DNA of 64,000 bases from Roseburia faecis (GCF_001406815.1 NZ_CVRR01000037.1:153554-217553), one strand, 5' to 3'; shown: positions 25,418 through 33,485, counted from the first letter of the stretch. Notes: a model not told the origin generated them from the letters alone. Made by a program: numbers and translations.

Positions 25418-27028
25418 TTATTTTTTCTGTGCATCTGATACACTGACTTTATGATCATACCAGGTTCCCTTGGTTCCAAGAATTGCAAGGTCAAACTCTT
25501 TTCCAAGTTCTTCTACCGGCACGTCAAATCCGTAAACTTCCTCTGTCGTTCCATCGCTGTATTTTACTTTATCTGTCGTTGGCTGTAACAATTCTGCACC
25601 GTCTTTTTCTGCATCTTTTGCACTTCCCAGAAACAGATTTACGATTTTCTTGGATACCAGACGAATATGAATGGTCATCTTTTTGTCTTTTACGGTAAGG
25701 GTTCCACATCCATTGTCTGCTTCATTGACATGAAACATCCCACTGTCGGTATTAAACTTTGCGGTATAAGTGCCGTCCTCCAGCGCGGATACCGCGCTGG
25801 AAGAAGCAGACTTGGAAACTTTTCCAAGTGACTCAATTGCTTTTTTTGTATGCTCTACATAAAGTTTCTGGACAGCTTCAATCTCACCAAGTCCGGCAAT
25901 CTGTGTGTCAACACTGTCGAAATTGCCGCTTGCAGTGAACTGGCTCTTCCAGGAATCGTCATCGTCTCCTGCCATGTCATTGTTTGCATGATCTCCGGCA
26001 ACAACCATGAGTGGACGAAGAATAACTTTCTTGTAACCTGCGTCCTTAACTGCCTTGATTACATTTTCACAGGAAGTCTCTTCCGGCTTCCCCTCTACGG
26101 TTCCGATAAAGACATTGTCATAACCAAGCTTATCCATCTGTGTAGACATCTGGCTGTAACTTACCTTTGCAGAATGGGAAGTACCGTGTCCCATGAATAC
26201 AAATGCAGTACCGTCCTTCTTTGCGGCATCCAGTGAATCGTATCCTGCGGTCTTTACTGCTTCTGCTGTAATATCTTCTGCAACTGCCTTCTTGTCATCG
26301 TTGATCACTGTTGCATCATCACCAACTTCGCCAAGCAGCGGTTCCGCAACGACAACTTTTTCAAACTTATCCTTATATGCATCCAGCTCTCCGACAAGTT
26401 CATCATACTCTGCCCCATGCATCAGGTGTGTCGGCTGGATCACCAGATTCTTTACCCCGTTATCGACCGCTCTCTGTAATGCCTGGTCTACGTTGTCGAT
26501 CTTCTCGCCATCTCTTGCCTGTACGTGATTGATAATGATCTGTGCGGTAAATGCCCTGCGGACTGCCCAGTCCGGATTTGCTGCCTGAATGGCTTTTTCC
26601 ACACCACTGATATCTGCAACACGGCTGTCATTAAAAGATGTACCAAAGCTTACGACAAGGATTTCGTTATCTCCGATATTATCCTGATTTAACGGATCAT
26701 CCTTGGAAGCATCACCGGTATCTCTGCCGAAATAATCCGGATCTGCATTTTCACCGGAAACAAGTGCTTTCTGTGCATCTGTCAGCTTGTCCCATGCTTC
26801 TTTTGCAGCAGCACACTGCTCATCGGTTTTATCTGTTCTTTCCTGAACATAAATAGCATCAATTAATTCTGCTACCTCATCTGCAGCTGCCTGATCGTCT
26901 TTTGCAGACTCTGTACCCTGCGAATTTTCTACCTGATTGTTGTCTTTGCTGTCTTTGTTTCCGCATCCGGCAAGCATGCCTGCAGCCAGTACACATGTCA
27001 GAAACAATGCAAGTGTTTTCTTTCTCAT
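25418..27028 (-). CDS. Surface lipoprotein CbiK-like (sirohydrochlorin cobaltochelatase family) with C-terminal NEAT-like domain
   Basis: The start at 27028 (MRKKTLALFLTCVLAAGML) has AAAAAGGAGAGAA before it and gives a lipobox AGCG. After an acidic linker and a short helical repeat (AKEAWDKLTDAQKALVSG) comes a CbiK domain, about residues 125-410: ILVVSFGTSFNDSRV at the start, the histidine in QPTHLMHGAEYDE, FVFMGHGTSHSAK and RPLMVVAGDHANNDMAG, which supply the metal-binding residues. The last ~110 residues (ALEDGTYTAKFNTDSGMFHV) form a NEAT-like strand-rich domain. A chelatase anchored outside the cell suggests capture of cobalt, haem or a corrin precursor rather than normal cytoplasmic synthesis; that is an inference. 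Confidence 0.85.
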   Translation of the reverse strand: MRKKTLALFLTCVLAAGMLAGCGNKDSKDNNQVENSQGTESAKDDQAAADEVAELIDAIYVQERTDKTDEQCAAAKEAWDKLTDAQKALVSGENADPDYFGRDTGDASKDDPLNQDNIGDNEILVVSFGTSFNDSRVADISGVEKAIQAANPDWAVRRAFTAQIIINHVQARDGEKIDNVDQALQRAVDNGVKNLVIQPTHLMHGAEYDELVGELDAYKDKFEKVVVAEPLLGEVGDDATVINDDKKAVAEDITAEAVKTAGYDSLDAAKKDGTAFVFMGHGTSHSAKVSYSQMSTQMDKLGYDNVFIGTVEGKPEETSCENVIKAVKDAGYKKVILRPLMVVAGDHANNDMAGDDDDSWKSQFTASGNFDSVDTQIAGLGEIEAVQKLYVEHTKKAIESLGKVSKSASSSAVSALEDGTYTAKFNTDSGMFHVNEADNGCGTLTVKDKKMTIHIRLVSKKIVNLFLGSAKDAEKDGAELLQPTTDKVKYSDGTTEEVYGFDVPVEELGKEFDLAILGTKGTWYDHKVSVSDAQKK

Positions 27029-27042
27029 AATTCTCTCCTTTT

Positions 27043-27118
27043 TGAAATACAGCATAGGCTGCATTTCCTGCATACACCGCATCCACCCTGACGGATTTCT
27101 CATGCGATGTATTCTTTG
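27043..27118 (-). repeat. Third, diverged copy of the 77-bp hairpin element
   Basis: This stretch resembles the two copies at 27393-27546: TGAAATACAGC, GGCTGCATTTCCT, ACACCGCATCC, GGATTTCTCATGCG. It lies directly against the ribosome site of the CbiK-like gene, so that gene's leader ends inside the element. Confidence 0.75.
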
Positions 27119-27167
27119 GGTTGACGGGTTGCTTCATCTCATAAGATCACGCATCATCCAAAGTGCC

Positions 27168-27206
27168 AAAAGAAAAGCCCCACCCGGAACATTCCGAAAG
27201 GAGCAA
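27168..27206 (-). terminator. Candidate expression-platform terminator of the cobalamin riboswitch
   Basis: On the minus strand GCTCC...CGGAATGTTCCG...GGGGC folds into a stem with a nearly perfect inner CGGAA/TTCCG, followed by TTTTCTTTT. It lies between the riboswitch aptamer and the first gene. Confidence 0.55.
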
Positions 27207-27307
27207 TCAACCCATGCAAAAAGGAACTGTCTGTGGACGGCTGTCCCACACAGTTTTCTGTAACATGCAGTACGATCAATGACTCGTGATCTGAAAGTAA
27301 AAACTTT

Positions 27308-27672
27308 CTGTACCAGATCATTGGCAGGTTTCCTGGCTCATAGATCATCATAACATGCTTCGCCTTCCCAATGCAGTTGCATCAGTGGCATCTGAAATGC
27401 AGCCTAAGCTGCATTTCCTACGTACACCGCATCCGCGTCAGCGGATTTCTCATGCGGTGTGCTCCTTCTTGAAACGCAGCCTAAGCTGCATTTCCTACGT
27501 ACACCGCATCCGCGCCAGCGGATTTCTCATGCGGTGTGCTTCTTGCAGTTACTCCCTAATCACAGTGACGAGTTCGTACAGGATTTGCACCTGTTTCCCT
27601 TTTACCCTGCGCATACAAGCCCATATATCCCATGTAAAGCGGCTTTATATGACAGGCACCAACGATCTTCTT
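27308..27672 (-). promoter_or_regulatory. Cobalamin riboswitch with duplicated insert
   Basis: Reading on the minus strand, the leader shows the class I cobalamin landmarks in order: GGTGCC near 27660, AAAAGGGAAACAGGTGCAAATCCTGT near 27610-27575, the ACTGTGA...GGGAGT segment, GCCACTGATGC and GGGAAGGCG, then the B12 box GAGCCAGGAAACCTGCCA at 27322-27341. Two 77-bp hairpin repeats sit in the variable arm between the core and the GCCACTG segment, making the aptamer unusually long (about 365 nt). It should lower expression of the downstream uptake operon when adenosylcobalamin is plentiful. Confidence 0.9.
27393..27546 (-). repeat. Two tandem 77-bp hairpin elements inside the riboswitch
   Basis: Copies at 27393-27469 and 27470-27546 differ at only a handful of positions. 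Each carries two dyads: GAAATGCAG..CTGCATTTC and CACACCGCAT..ATGCGGTGT with an inner ATCCGC/GCGGAT. A diverged third copy lies at 27043-27118. Confidence 0.9.
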
Positions 27673-27687
27673 TATGAAACTTTTTAC

Positions 27688-27716
27688 ATATTAGCATATT
27701 GCGCGTTTATTTACAA
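27688..27716 (-). promoter_or_regulatory. Promoter of the cobalamin operon leader
   Basis: On the minus strand TTGTAA (27711-27716) and TAATAT (27688-27693) are 17 bp apart, just upstream of the riboswitch 5' end. Confidence 0.5.
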
Positions 27717-27724
27717 TGCGAAAA

Positions 27725-29107
27725 TTACGTCTTTTCCGTTTTGATCCGGCACACCACTTCCGCTCCAGACTCCGCGTGGTTGTAAAAACAAAGCATGCCG
27801 CCCTGCTCTTTTAAGAATTTTTTTGCGATCGCAAGACCAAGCCCCTGATGCGTCCGGTCATGCCGGCTGGCATCCCCGCTGTAAAATTCCTGATCTGCAT
27901 AGATGAGATCCTGCTCCGAAAAACCCTTTCCAAAATCGCGGACGGTTGCAGTCAGATACTCCTGCCCCTCATACACTTCCATCTGCAGGCGCACCACGAT
28001 CCCGCGCGCCCGGTCTGTGTGTTCCACCGCATTGCTGACCACATTTTTCCACGCTCTGCCAACCGGTCCTGGCTTGCAACATACATTCCCACACAGGGAA
28101 TCCTCCTGAAAATCAACCGGAACTTTTTCCGCTGCCGCAATCTGCATGGCTGCTTCTTTGAACTGCTCTTTCAAACGCGCACAGGTGACTACTTCTGTCT
28201 CCTCTGCGCGGTCACGTCCATACAGCAGTTGCCGCATATGCTCCAAATACTGCTCCATGCTGCCCACATTCGCCAAAATAGCATCCGTACACTCCCGGTT
28301 TTCCGCAGACAAATCCGTCTCCGCCAAAAGCTCGGCATTTCCTTTGATGACAGTAAGCGGTGTCTTGATATCGTGTGTCAGTGCCGCAAGCTGCTCTTTT
28401 TTCTGCTGCTGTGCGTCCCACTGTCTGGTCAGCGAATCTTTTAATGCTTCTTTCATGCCGGAAAGTGAGGACATCACATCGTCAATCTCCTTAATCTGCG
28501 ATGGGCCGGTTTCAAACTCCAGATCATTTTGTCCAATTTTTTCCGTAACTTCGCGTAGCTGCCTAAGCTCCCGTTTTAATTTTTTTGCAAAATGGCCGGA
28601 CAACAATATGGCGTGCAGGAAAAACAGCACCACGCCAAGCACCGGTGTCAGTATCTCCAGAGATGGAACAATGCCGTTTAATTTATCGTACGCATACCTC
28701 ATATGCAAATCGTATTTTACAATACAGATATCGCCGCTGTTCTGCTTAATATAGCGGTAATACTTTCCCATGGATGCATACTTACTGCCGTTTTTATACC
28801 CCTGCCATGCCCTTTTCTGCGCGTCTGCCGAAAAAGTTCCGATCTTAAACCGCCCCATCGCATCGTAAATCCCGTATCTGCATCCATCCGGAATCAGGGC
28901 TTCCACATCTGTCCCCGCAGCCTTAATTTCTTCCGTATGGTCCGTCAGTTGCAGCTCCGCATAATTGGCAGGCAGCGTAAATCCTGTCATGGGACTGAAT
29001 ACCAGAAGCACCAGACAGAACATTCCGATTCCGAACGTATCCAGACAGAATAACGCCGCAAATTTCAAAAACAGCCCGGTCAGTGTTTTTTGTCTTCTTT
29101 TTTTCAT
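27725..29107 (-). CDS. Sensor histidine kinase (HAMP-like linker, HisKA, HATPase)
   Basis: The start at 29107 (MKKRRQKTLTGLFL) overlaps the response regulator stop by 4 bp. There are two membrane helices (about residues 15-40 and 150-170) around an extracellular sensor of ~110 residues. A linker, the phospho-acceptor segment ALTHDIKTPLTVIKGNAELL and ATPase boxes VVSNAVEHTDRA, VRDFGKGFS and HQGLGLAIAKKF follow. It pairs with the OmpR-type regulator and lies downstream of a LanFEG-like ABC transporter, so the signal is probably a peptide antibiotic or membrane stress. Confidence 0.9.
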   Translation of the reverse strand: MKKRRQKTLTGLFLKFAALFCLDTFGIGMFCLVLLVFSPMTGFTLPANYAELQLTDHTEEIKAAGTDVEALIPDGCRYGIYDAMGRFKIGTFSADAQKRAWQGYKNGSKYASMGKYYRYIKQNSGDICIVKYDLHMRYAYDKLNGIVPSLEILTPVLGVVLFFLHAILLSGHFAKKLKRELRQLREVTEKIGQNDLEFETGPSQIKEIDDVMSSLSGMKEALKDSLTRQWDAQQQKKEQLAALTHDIKTPLTVIKGNAELLAETDLSAENRECTDAILANVGSMEQYLEHMRQLLYGRDRAEETEVVTCARLKEQFKEAAMQIAAAEKVPVDFQEDSLCGNVCCKPGPVGRAWKNVVSNAVEHTDRARGIVVRLQMEVYEGQEYLTATVRDFGKGFSEQDLIYADQEFYSGDASRHDRTHQGLGLAIAKKFLKEQGGMLCFYNHAESGAEVVCRIKTEKT

Positions 29108-29763
29108 TTCCATCGATAGCCGATCCCCCAAACCGTTTCAATCGGGTTGATCCCGAATTTCTGAAATTTTGCACGAATATTTTTTACATGCTCCGTAATT
29201 GCGGAACTGTTGCTGTCCCCGTCAAATCCGAATACATGCTCTAAAATCCGTTCTTTCGAAAATACCTGTCCGTGGTTTAATGCCAGGAATTCGCAGATCG
29301 TATATTCCGCCTTTGTAAAAACAAGTTCATGTTCCTGCACATAGATTTTTCTCTCCTGCATGGAAAAACGCACCTCCCCGATACAGATCGTATGCGTTTT
29401 TTCCCTGTTTTCCCGCCGGATATGTGCAGCAACTCTCGCCCGCAGTTCCCCGATCCCGAACGGTTTTGTGATATAGTCATCCCCACCCGCGCCAAGCCCG
29501 GTCATTACGTCTTTCTCTTCGGTTTTTGCCGTGAGAAACAGAATCGGACAATCCACTTTTTCGCGGATTCTGCGGCACAGATCAAACCCGTCTATGCCCG
29601 GCATCATCACGTCTAAAAGAATGAGCTGGTATCTGCCCAGTTTGTCTTCCTCCAGTTGCAGCGGATCTTCAAGTGCCGTCACCTGATACCCTTCCCGCAA
29701 AAGTGCTTTTTTGATCACAGCTAAAATTTCCCGGTCATCATCAATTGCCAATATCTCAGTCAT
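29104..29763 (-). CDS. OmpR-family response regulator
   Basis: The start at 29763 (MTEILAIDDDREIL) has AAGGAAGG upstream. Residues 1-120 are a receiver with the phospho-acceptor Asp in LILLDVMMPGIDGFDL and the conserved Thr and Lys in FLTAKTEEKD and YITKPFG. Residues ~130-219 are a winged helix (ICEFLALNHGQVFSKERILEHVFG; ITEHVKNIRAKF). Direct TAAGGA repeats before the ABC operon are its likely binding site. Confidence 0.92.
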   Translation of the reverse strand: MTEILAIDDDREILAVIKKALLREGYQVTALEDPLQLEEDKLGRYQLILLDVMMPGIDGFDLCRRIREKVDCPILFLTAKTEEKDVMTGLGAGGDDYITKPFGIGELRARVAAHIRRENREKTHTICIGEVRFSMQERKIYVQEHELVFTKAEYTICEFLALNHGQVFSKERILEHVFGFDGDSNSSAITEHVKNIRAKFQKFGINPIETVWGIGYRWK

Positions 29764-30478
29764 TGCACTGCCTTCCTTCATATTTATGAAACCATACTCC
29801 GATTATGACACACATCAGAAACAAGAGCAACAGACAAAACAACACACGTTTCCCGTTTACGGGATCATTGCAGTACCGAATGCCCCTTGCACTCCACGTA
29901 GCCGGAAAAAACTGCCATCTGCCCTCCCCAAGCCCGGTGAGAAACAGGGCGGACACCACCGACTGCGCCACGCCCACGCACTGGGATACGGTCTTTGGAA
30001 AGATCAGATTCAGGAACAAATGCTCCAGATACAACGGCACACTTCCGAAAATCAGTGTCCCCGTCAGCCGCACATACCGCATGCCAATCCCCTCTTTTCC
30101 CAGTAAAAAATGATACCCGGCAGCAAAAAGAACTGCTGCCCCGAAAATTGCAAGAAACCCCATGCCAAAAAGAACCACGCCCTTTACAACAAACCCTTTG
30201 CCCTTTACTTTGTAGTTCCCGAGAAATACCTGAAAATGATTCTGCTCCTCAAGTCCGATATTTCCCGCACACACAATGCTCACCACAAACGGAAGCCCGA
30301 TACCGATCAGTTCAAAATATGCCATGGTCTGTCCCATGGGATTTCCTATGGTCCCGCGATAATAAAACAGCATGAAACCAGCGATGATAACCGGCACCGC
30401 CACATGAAACGGAATTAAAAAAGTATGCTTCATTTTCAAAAGTTCCGCCCGAACACTTCCCATCACACGTTTTGTCAT
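29756..30478 (-). CDS. Lantibiotic-protection-type ABC permease (MutG/LanG-like)
   Basis: The start at 30478 (MTKRVMGSVRAELLKMKHT) overlaps the stop of the preceding permease gene by 4 bp. The protein has about 240 residues with six membrane helices and the family's amino-terminal SVRAELLKMKHTFLIPFHVAVP. Two such permeases with one ATPase form the LanFEG exporters that remove lantibiotics from the membrane. There is no lantibiotic biosynthesis gene in the window, so this is probably resistance only. The regulator gene follows at once. Confidence 0.8.
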   Translation of the reverse strand: MTKRVMGSVRAELLKMKHTFLIPFHVAVPVIIAGFMLFYYRGTIGNPMGQTMAYFELIGIGLPFVVSIVCAGNIGLEEQNHFQVFLGNYKVKGKGFVVKGVVLFGMGFLAIFGAAVLFAAGYHFLLGKEGIGMRYVRLTGTLIFGSVPLYLEHLFLNLIFPKTVSQCVGVAQSVVSALFLTGLGEGRWQFFPATWSARGIRYCNDPVNGKRVLFCLLLLFLMCVIIGVWFHKYEGRQCND

Positions 30479-31239
30479 TCTGCCACCTGCTTTCGAAACC
30501 ATGTTCTGCCTGCCAGCCAGAATACCAGAAACCACAGAAGTGCGGCAGGAATTCCAATCAACAGACCACTCACTCTGCCGAGTTCCGGAGAATAGGTCAC
30601 CTGCCCCGGCTCAAACGGCAGTCCGTTTGGCATCACTTTGATCACGACACACATCAGCCGCGATGTGATCGCTCCCGGAAACAACGCAAACCACGGTTTT
30701 AACGATACCGACGTAGACAAAATACTATAGATTCCAACATGGATCACAAGCATCAGAAATGTGCTTATTTTCTGTGCAAGAAGCAGGCAGAACGGAATCT
30801 CCCAGAGTGTGGTAAGCCACAACACAATTCCTGCCAGTATCTGTGCCGGAATCGGGATTGCCTGCCTCATCTTCAGATTTCCCACGGATTCCAGCAGCAT
30901 CTGCCCCATCATGGAAAACAGCGTAAGTCCAGCAACTGCAACCGCCGACATCTTTATTCCGACAAGGATTTTTGCGTCCCAGATCTGTTCCATGCCGCAG
31001 GGCAGTGACCATATCGTGTAATTCTTTTTCTGTTTGTCCTTTTTCCCGATGATGCTGCACAAAATGCCCAGAAACGCCGGATACAGCCCGATGTACCACC
31101 AGTTGTACACATCAACGGAAAAATAGGAAGAGGTCAGCCAGAATGCCAGCAACGCCGTAAACACCGGCATGCCGAACGTAATTGCTGCCACGGAGGTATG
31201 ACGGTATTTTAACTGTTCCGCCTGAAAATAATGTTTCAT
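30475..31239 (-). CDS. Lantibiotic-protection-type ABC permease (MutE/LanE-like)
   Basis: The 254-residue protein starts MKHYFQAEQLKYRHTSVAAI, typical of the EpiE/MutE family, and has six hydrophobic helices. It is joined to its neighbours by 4-bp overlaps at both ends (ATPase before it, second permease after it). Confidence 0.8.
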   Translation of the reverse strand: MKHYFQAEQLKYRHTSVAAITFGMPVFTALLAFWLTSSYFSVDVYNWWYIGLYPAFLGILCSIIGKKDKQKKNYTIWSLPCGMEQIWDAKILVGIKMSAVAVAGLTLFSMMGQMLLESVGNLKMRQAIPIPAQILAGIVLWLTTLWEIPFCLLLAQKISTFLMLVIHVGIYSILSTSVSLKPWFALFPGAITSRLMCVVIKVMPNGLPFEPGQVTYSPELGRVSGLLIGIPAALLWFLVFWLAGRTWFRKQVAE

Positions 31240-31940
31240 GATTCATTCCCTCCTTTTGCGACAACCTTCATAAACAATGCCTCCAGATCCTGCTGTTCCT
31301 GCAGTTTTCCTTCAAATCCCACCGTTCCCTTTGCAATGATCCCGATGTAATCGGCAGTCTGCTGGATTTCACTTAAAATGTGGCTTGAAATGATCACCGT
31401 AATGCCTTTTTGCGGGAAACTCCGGATCAGTGCGCGCAGCTCCTGAATTCCAAGTGGATCTAACCCGTTGACCGGTTCGTCAAGTACCAGCAGTTTCGGA
31501 TCATTCAAAAGTGCCAGACCGATGCCAAGCCGCTGCTTCATTCCAAGTGAAAAAGCCCCTGCTTTTTTCTTTCCCGTATCCGTCAGGTCGACGTTTTTGA
31601 GTACTTTCTGAATTTTTTCATCCGGAATTCCAAGAAGAAGCGCGCGCACTTTCATGTTCTCCCACGCCGTCAGGTTTTCATAAATGGGCGGTGTCTCGAT
31701 CAGCGCGCCAATATCCGCCAGATCTGCCCGCGTCCACTTATGCCCCTCAAAATAAATTTCACCGGACGTAGGGTTTAACAATCCGGTGATTGTTTTCAAC
31801 AGCGTGGATTTTCCCGCGCCGTTTGCCCCCAAAAGTCCGTATACACAGTTTTTGGGGATTTCCATTGTAATGTTTTTCAGAACGCTTTGTCCTTTAAATT
31901 CTTTTGACAGATTTCTGATTGTGATCATATTCTGTTGCAT
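31236..31940 (-). CDS. Lantibiotic-protection-type ABC ATPase (LanF-like)
   Basis: The 234-residue protein has Walker A GANGAGKST, signature FSLGMKQRLGIGLALL, Walker B LLVLDEPVNGLDPLG and the E-loop typical of LanF proteins. The start at 31940 has GAGGAGGATG upstream. It is the first gene of a five-gene unit (ATPase, two permeases, regulator, kinase), so the transporter and the sensing system are made together. Confidence 0.88.
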   Translation of the reverse strand: MQQNMITIRNLSKEFKGQSVLKNITMEIPKNCVYGLLGANGAGKSTLLKTITGLLNPTSGEIYFEGHKWTRADLADIGALIETPPIYENLTAWENMKVRALLLGIPDEKIQKVLKNVDLTDTGKKKAGAFSLGMKQRLGIGLALLNDPKLLVLDEPVNGLDPLGIQELRALIRSFPQKGITVIISSHILSEIQQTADYIGIIAKGTVGFEGKLQEQQDLEALFMKVVAKGGNES

Positions 31941-31969
31941 GTTTCATCCTCCTCTTGATTTGTAAAATC

Positions 31970-32003
31970 AGTATAAAGGAGAATTCTAAGGAATTTATAA
32001 GGA
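31970..32003 (-). promoter_or_regulatory. Regulated promoter with OmpR-type direct repeats
   Basis: A TATACT -10 (minus strand, 31970-31975) is preceded by three direct repeats TCCTT(A/T), read on the plus strand as AAAGGA at 31975, TAAGGA at 31987 and TAAGGA at 31998. Spacing is 11-12 bp and they take the place of a good -35. This is the usual layout for an activator of the OmpR class. Confidence 0.6.
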
Positions 32004-32008
32004 TCTTT

Positions 32009-32116
32009 TTATTTTATCTGCAGTTTTAAAAATGCCTGTTTCACTGCAATCTCTGTATCTGCAATTTCCGGTGCAAGGGCCTGTTTTAAGATCTGATCCA
32101 GTCGTTCATCCGTCAT
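32009..32116 (-). pseudogene. Anti-sigma-factor N-terminal remnant (35 aa)
   Basis: A 35-residue frame begins MTDERLDQILKQALAPEIAD and overlaps the end of the sigma gene by 11 bp, exactly where such sigma genes keep their anti-sigma partner. It stops before any membrane segment, so only the N-terminal sigma-binding stretch remains. Confidence 0.5.
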
Positions 32117-32644
32117 ATCCGATCGCCTCCAATTGTTCTTTTAACAATGCTTTTGCTTTGCGCATCCGGGTTTTTACGGTACTTAACGGGATATGTAAGC
32201 ATACCGTAATCTCCTGCATGGTCATTCCGCGGAAAAATTCAGGTAAACCGGCATCCGGTACTTCTCCGGAAGTGCCGCCACAACTGCCTGAACTTCCTCG
32301 ATTTCCGCCTGATTTAACATCTGCTGCTCGGGCGTTTTTTCGTCCTCACACGCGCCGGACAAACCGCCCTGTTCCATGTATTCTTCAAGACTGCTCTCCG
32401 GAAGAATGCGGTTTCGCACGGCGTATTTTTTCTTTTTGTTTTTCCACAGCAGGATTGCTGTCTGCATGGCATAACTTTTTATATTCTGCGCCGCATCAAG
32501 CTTTTTTTGCTTTTCCAACAGCTTTACCATGGTGTCCTGATACAGTTCGTTTCCACGCTCTGTACTCCCGGCATTCATCCTGCAGAACCGCAGAATGTCT
32601 TTTCCATGTTCGGTGACAAACTGCTCAAATTCGTGCTTATCCAT
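32106..32644 (-). pseudogene. ECF sigma-70 factor interrupted by a frameshift
   Basis: The first 140 codons (MDKHEFEQFVTEHGKDILRF... GNELYQDTMVKLLEKQ) are region 2 of an ECF sigma factor. The frame stops at 32222 right after YLNF. One base more in the T run near 32240 would restore FRGMTMQEITVCLHIPLS, then TVKTRMRKAKALLKE, a standard region 4.2 helix-turn-helix, ending at 32106. A single-base loss in a run of five T is therefore the simplest reading. It could be a true mutation, a phase-variable tract or a sequencing error. Confidence 0.8.
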
Positions 32645-32947
32645 CCCTGATCCTTTTTCTCTCTTAAATCGATTTAAGGGGTTTGCCCTTACACTTTTAT
32701 ATTGTCCTGAACTGGCAAAAAGGTTTTATTTATACTATAATAATATCCTGAATCATCAAAAATGTCTCCGTTTTATTTTTCAAACATACTTAATTAACGA
32801 CAAATAGAAATTTCCATAATAGAACTTGCAGTTAAGGGGCGCCTGGAAAGGATATGCGAATCCCATAAACTGAAATAAACTTAAAAACACCCGGTTAAAT
32901 CACTTGATGATAAGGACTGGTATCTATAGATAAAAAATTAAAGGCTC

Positions 32948-33131
32948 AGGTGACGTTTTTTCGAAATTTTAGTGCTTGAAATCAGGAAATGTCACCTATA
33001 TAGTAAAAATTGCTTTTTCAGGTACCGCTTTTTTCGAGAAAGTGGTATCTGGAAAAGCAATTTTTGATCTATAGAGACTTTCCGGTATCTGAATGTTAAA
33101 TTATCAATATATAGGTACCGCAATGGTATCT
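32948..33131 (+). ncRNA. Candidate structured RNA with three successive stem-loops
   Basis: Stem 1 pairs AGGTGACGTTT (32948-32958) with its complement at 32987-32997. Stem 2 pairs 33005-33031 with 33039-33065 over 27 bp. Stem 3 pairs AGGTACC (33113-33119) with GGTATCT (33125-33131). In stems 1-3 all imperfect pairs (33018/33052, 33022/33048, 33027/33043 in stem 2; one in stem 3) are G-U when read as plus-strand RNA but would be A-C mismatches on the minus strand. That points to selection on a plus-strand transcript. No promoter could be assigned with confidence. Confidence 0.45.
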
Positions 33132-33248
33132 TTTACATGAATTTTCTTCCGGGAGTGACTTTAACTGCAGGTTCTGGTGCCTTTATATTTGTTCCACAGA
33201 CAGGATTTGCGAAAATATGTTTCTCAATTATATTTTCTCCAGCCAACA

Positions 33249-33414
33249 GGAAGAAGGGGAACATTTCTTTCGGAAGAACAAATTTACAACTTGCTCTGGC
33301 ACTCACAACCCACAGCGAATTGCGTAAACCGAACAACTTTACTCCACGTACCTGAAACCAACGCCAGAGCTAACTTGTAAATTTTTCTGTAGAAAGAGAA
33401 TGTCCCCTTTTTCC
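33249..33414. repeat. Imperfect ~50-bp inverted repeat with 60-bp loop
   Basis: The left arm 33249-33300 (GGAAGAAGGGGAACATTTC... AAATTTACAACTTGCTCTGGC) is repeated in reverse at 33363-33414 (GCCAGAGCTAACTTGTAAATTT... TGTCCCCTTTTTCC). The layout is like a small non-autonomous element or a long RNA hairpin. Confidence 0.6.
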
Positions 33415-33485
33415 GTCACATCGAGAAACCTTATATTTAGAACAGTCTCCCCCCGCAAATCCATCCCTCTGAACAGACCGCGCAG

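Larger units (their letters stand above)
32645..33485. other. 840-bp gene-free stretch rich in hairpins
   Basis: No convincing gene is present. The stretch contains several stem-loops listed separately and repeated GGTATC/GGTACC hexamers (32919, 33021, 33044, 33084, 33114, 33125). Short open frames on both strands at 33133-33355 overlap each other and have unnatural compositions, so they are not called. Confidence 0.7.

Noticed and set aside
27393..27546. Possible CRISPR or REP array
   Set aside because: Only two near-identical 77-bp copies plus one diverged copy, without spacers, within a riboswitch leader.
33133..33380. Three overlapping short frames on both strands in the hairpin field
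   Set aside because: Mutually overlapping, no ribosome sites, and they run through an inverted repeat.
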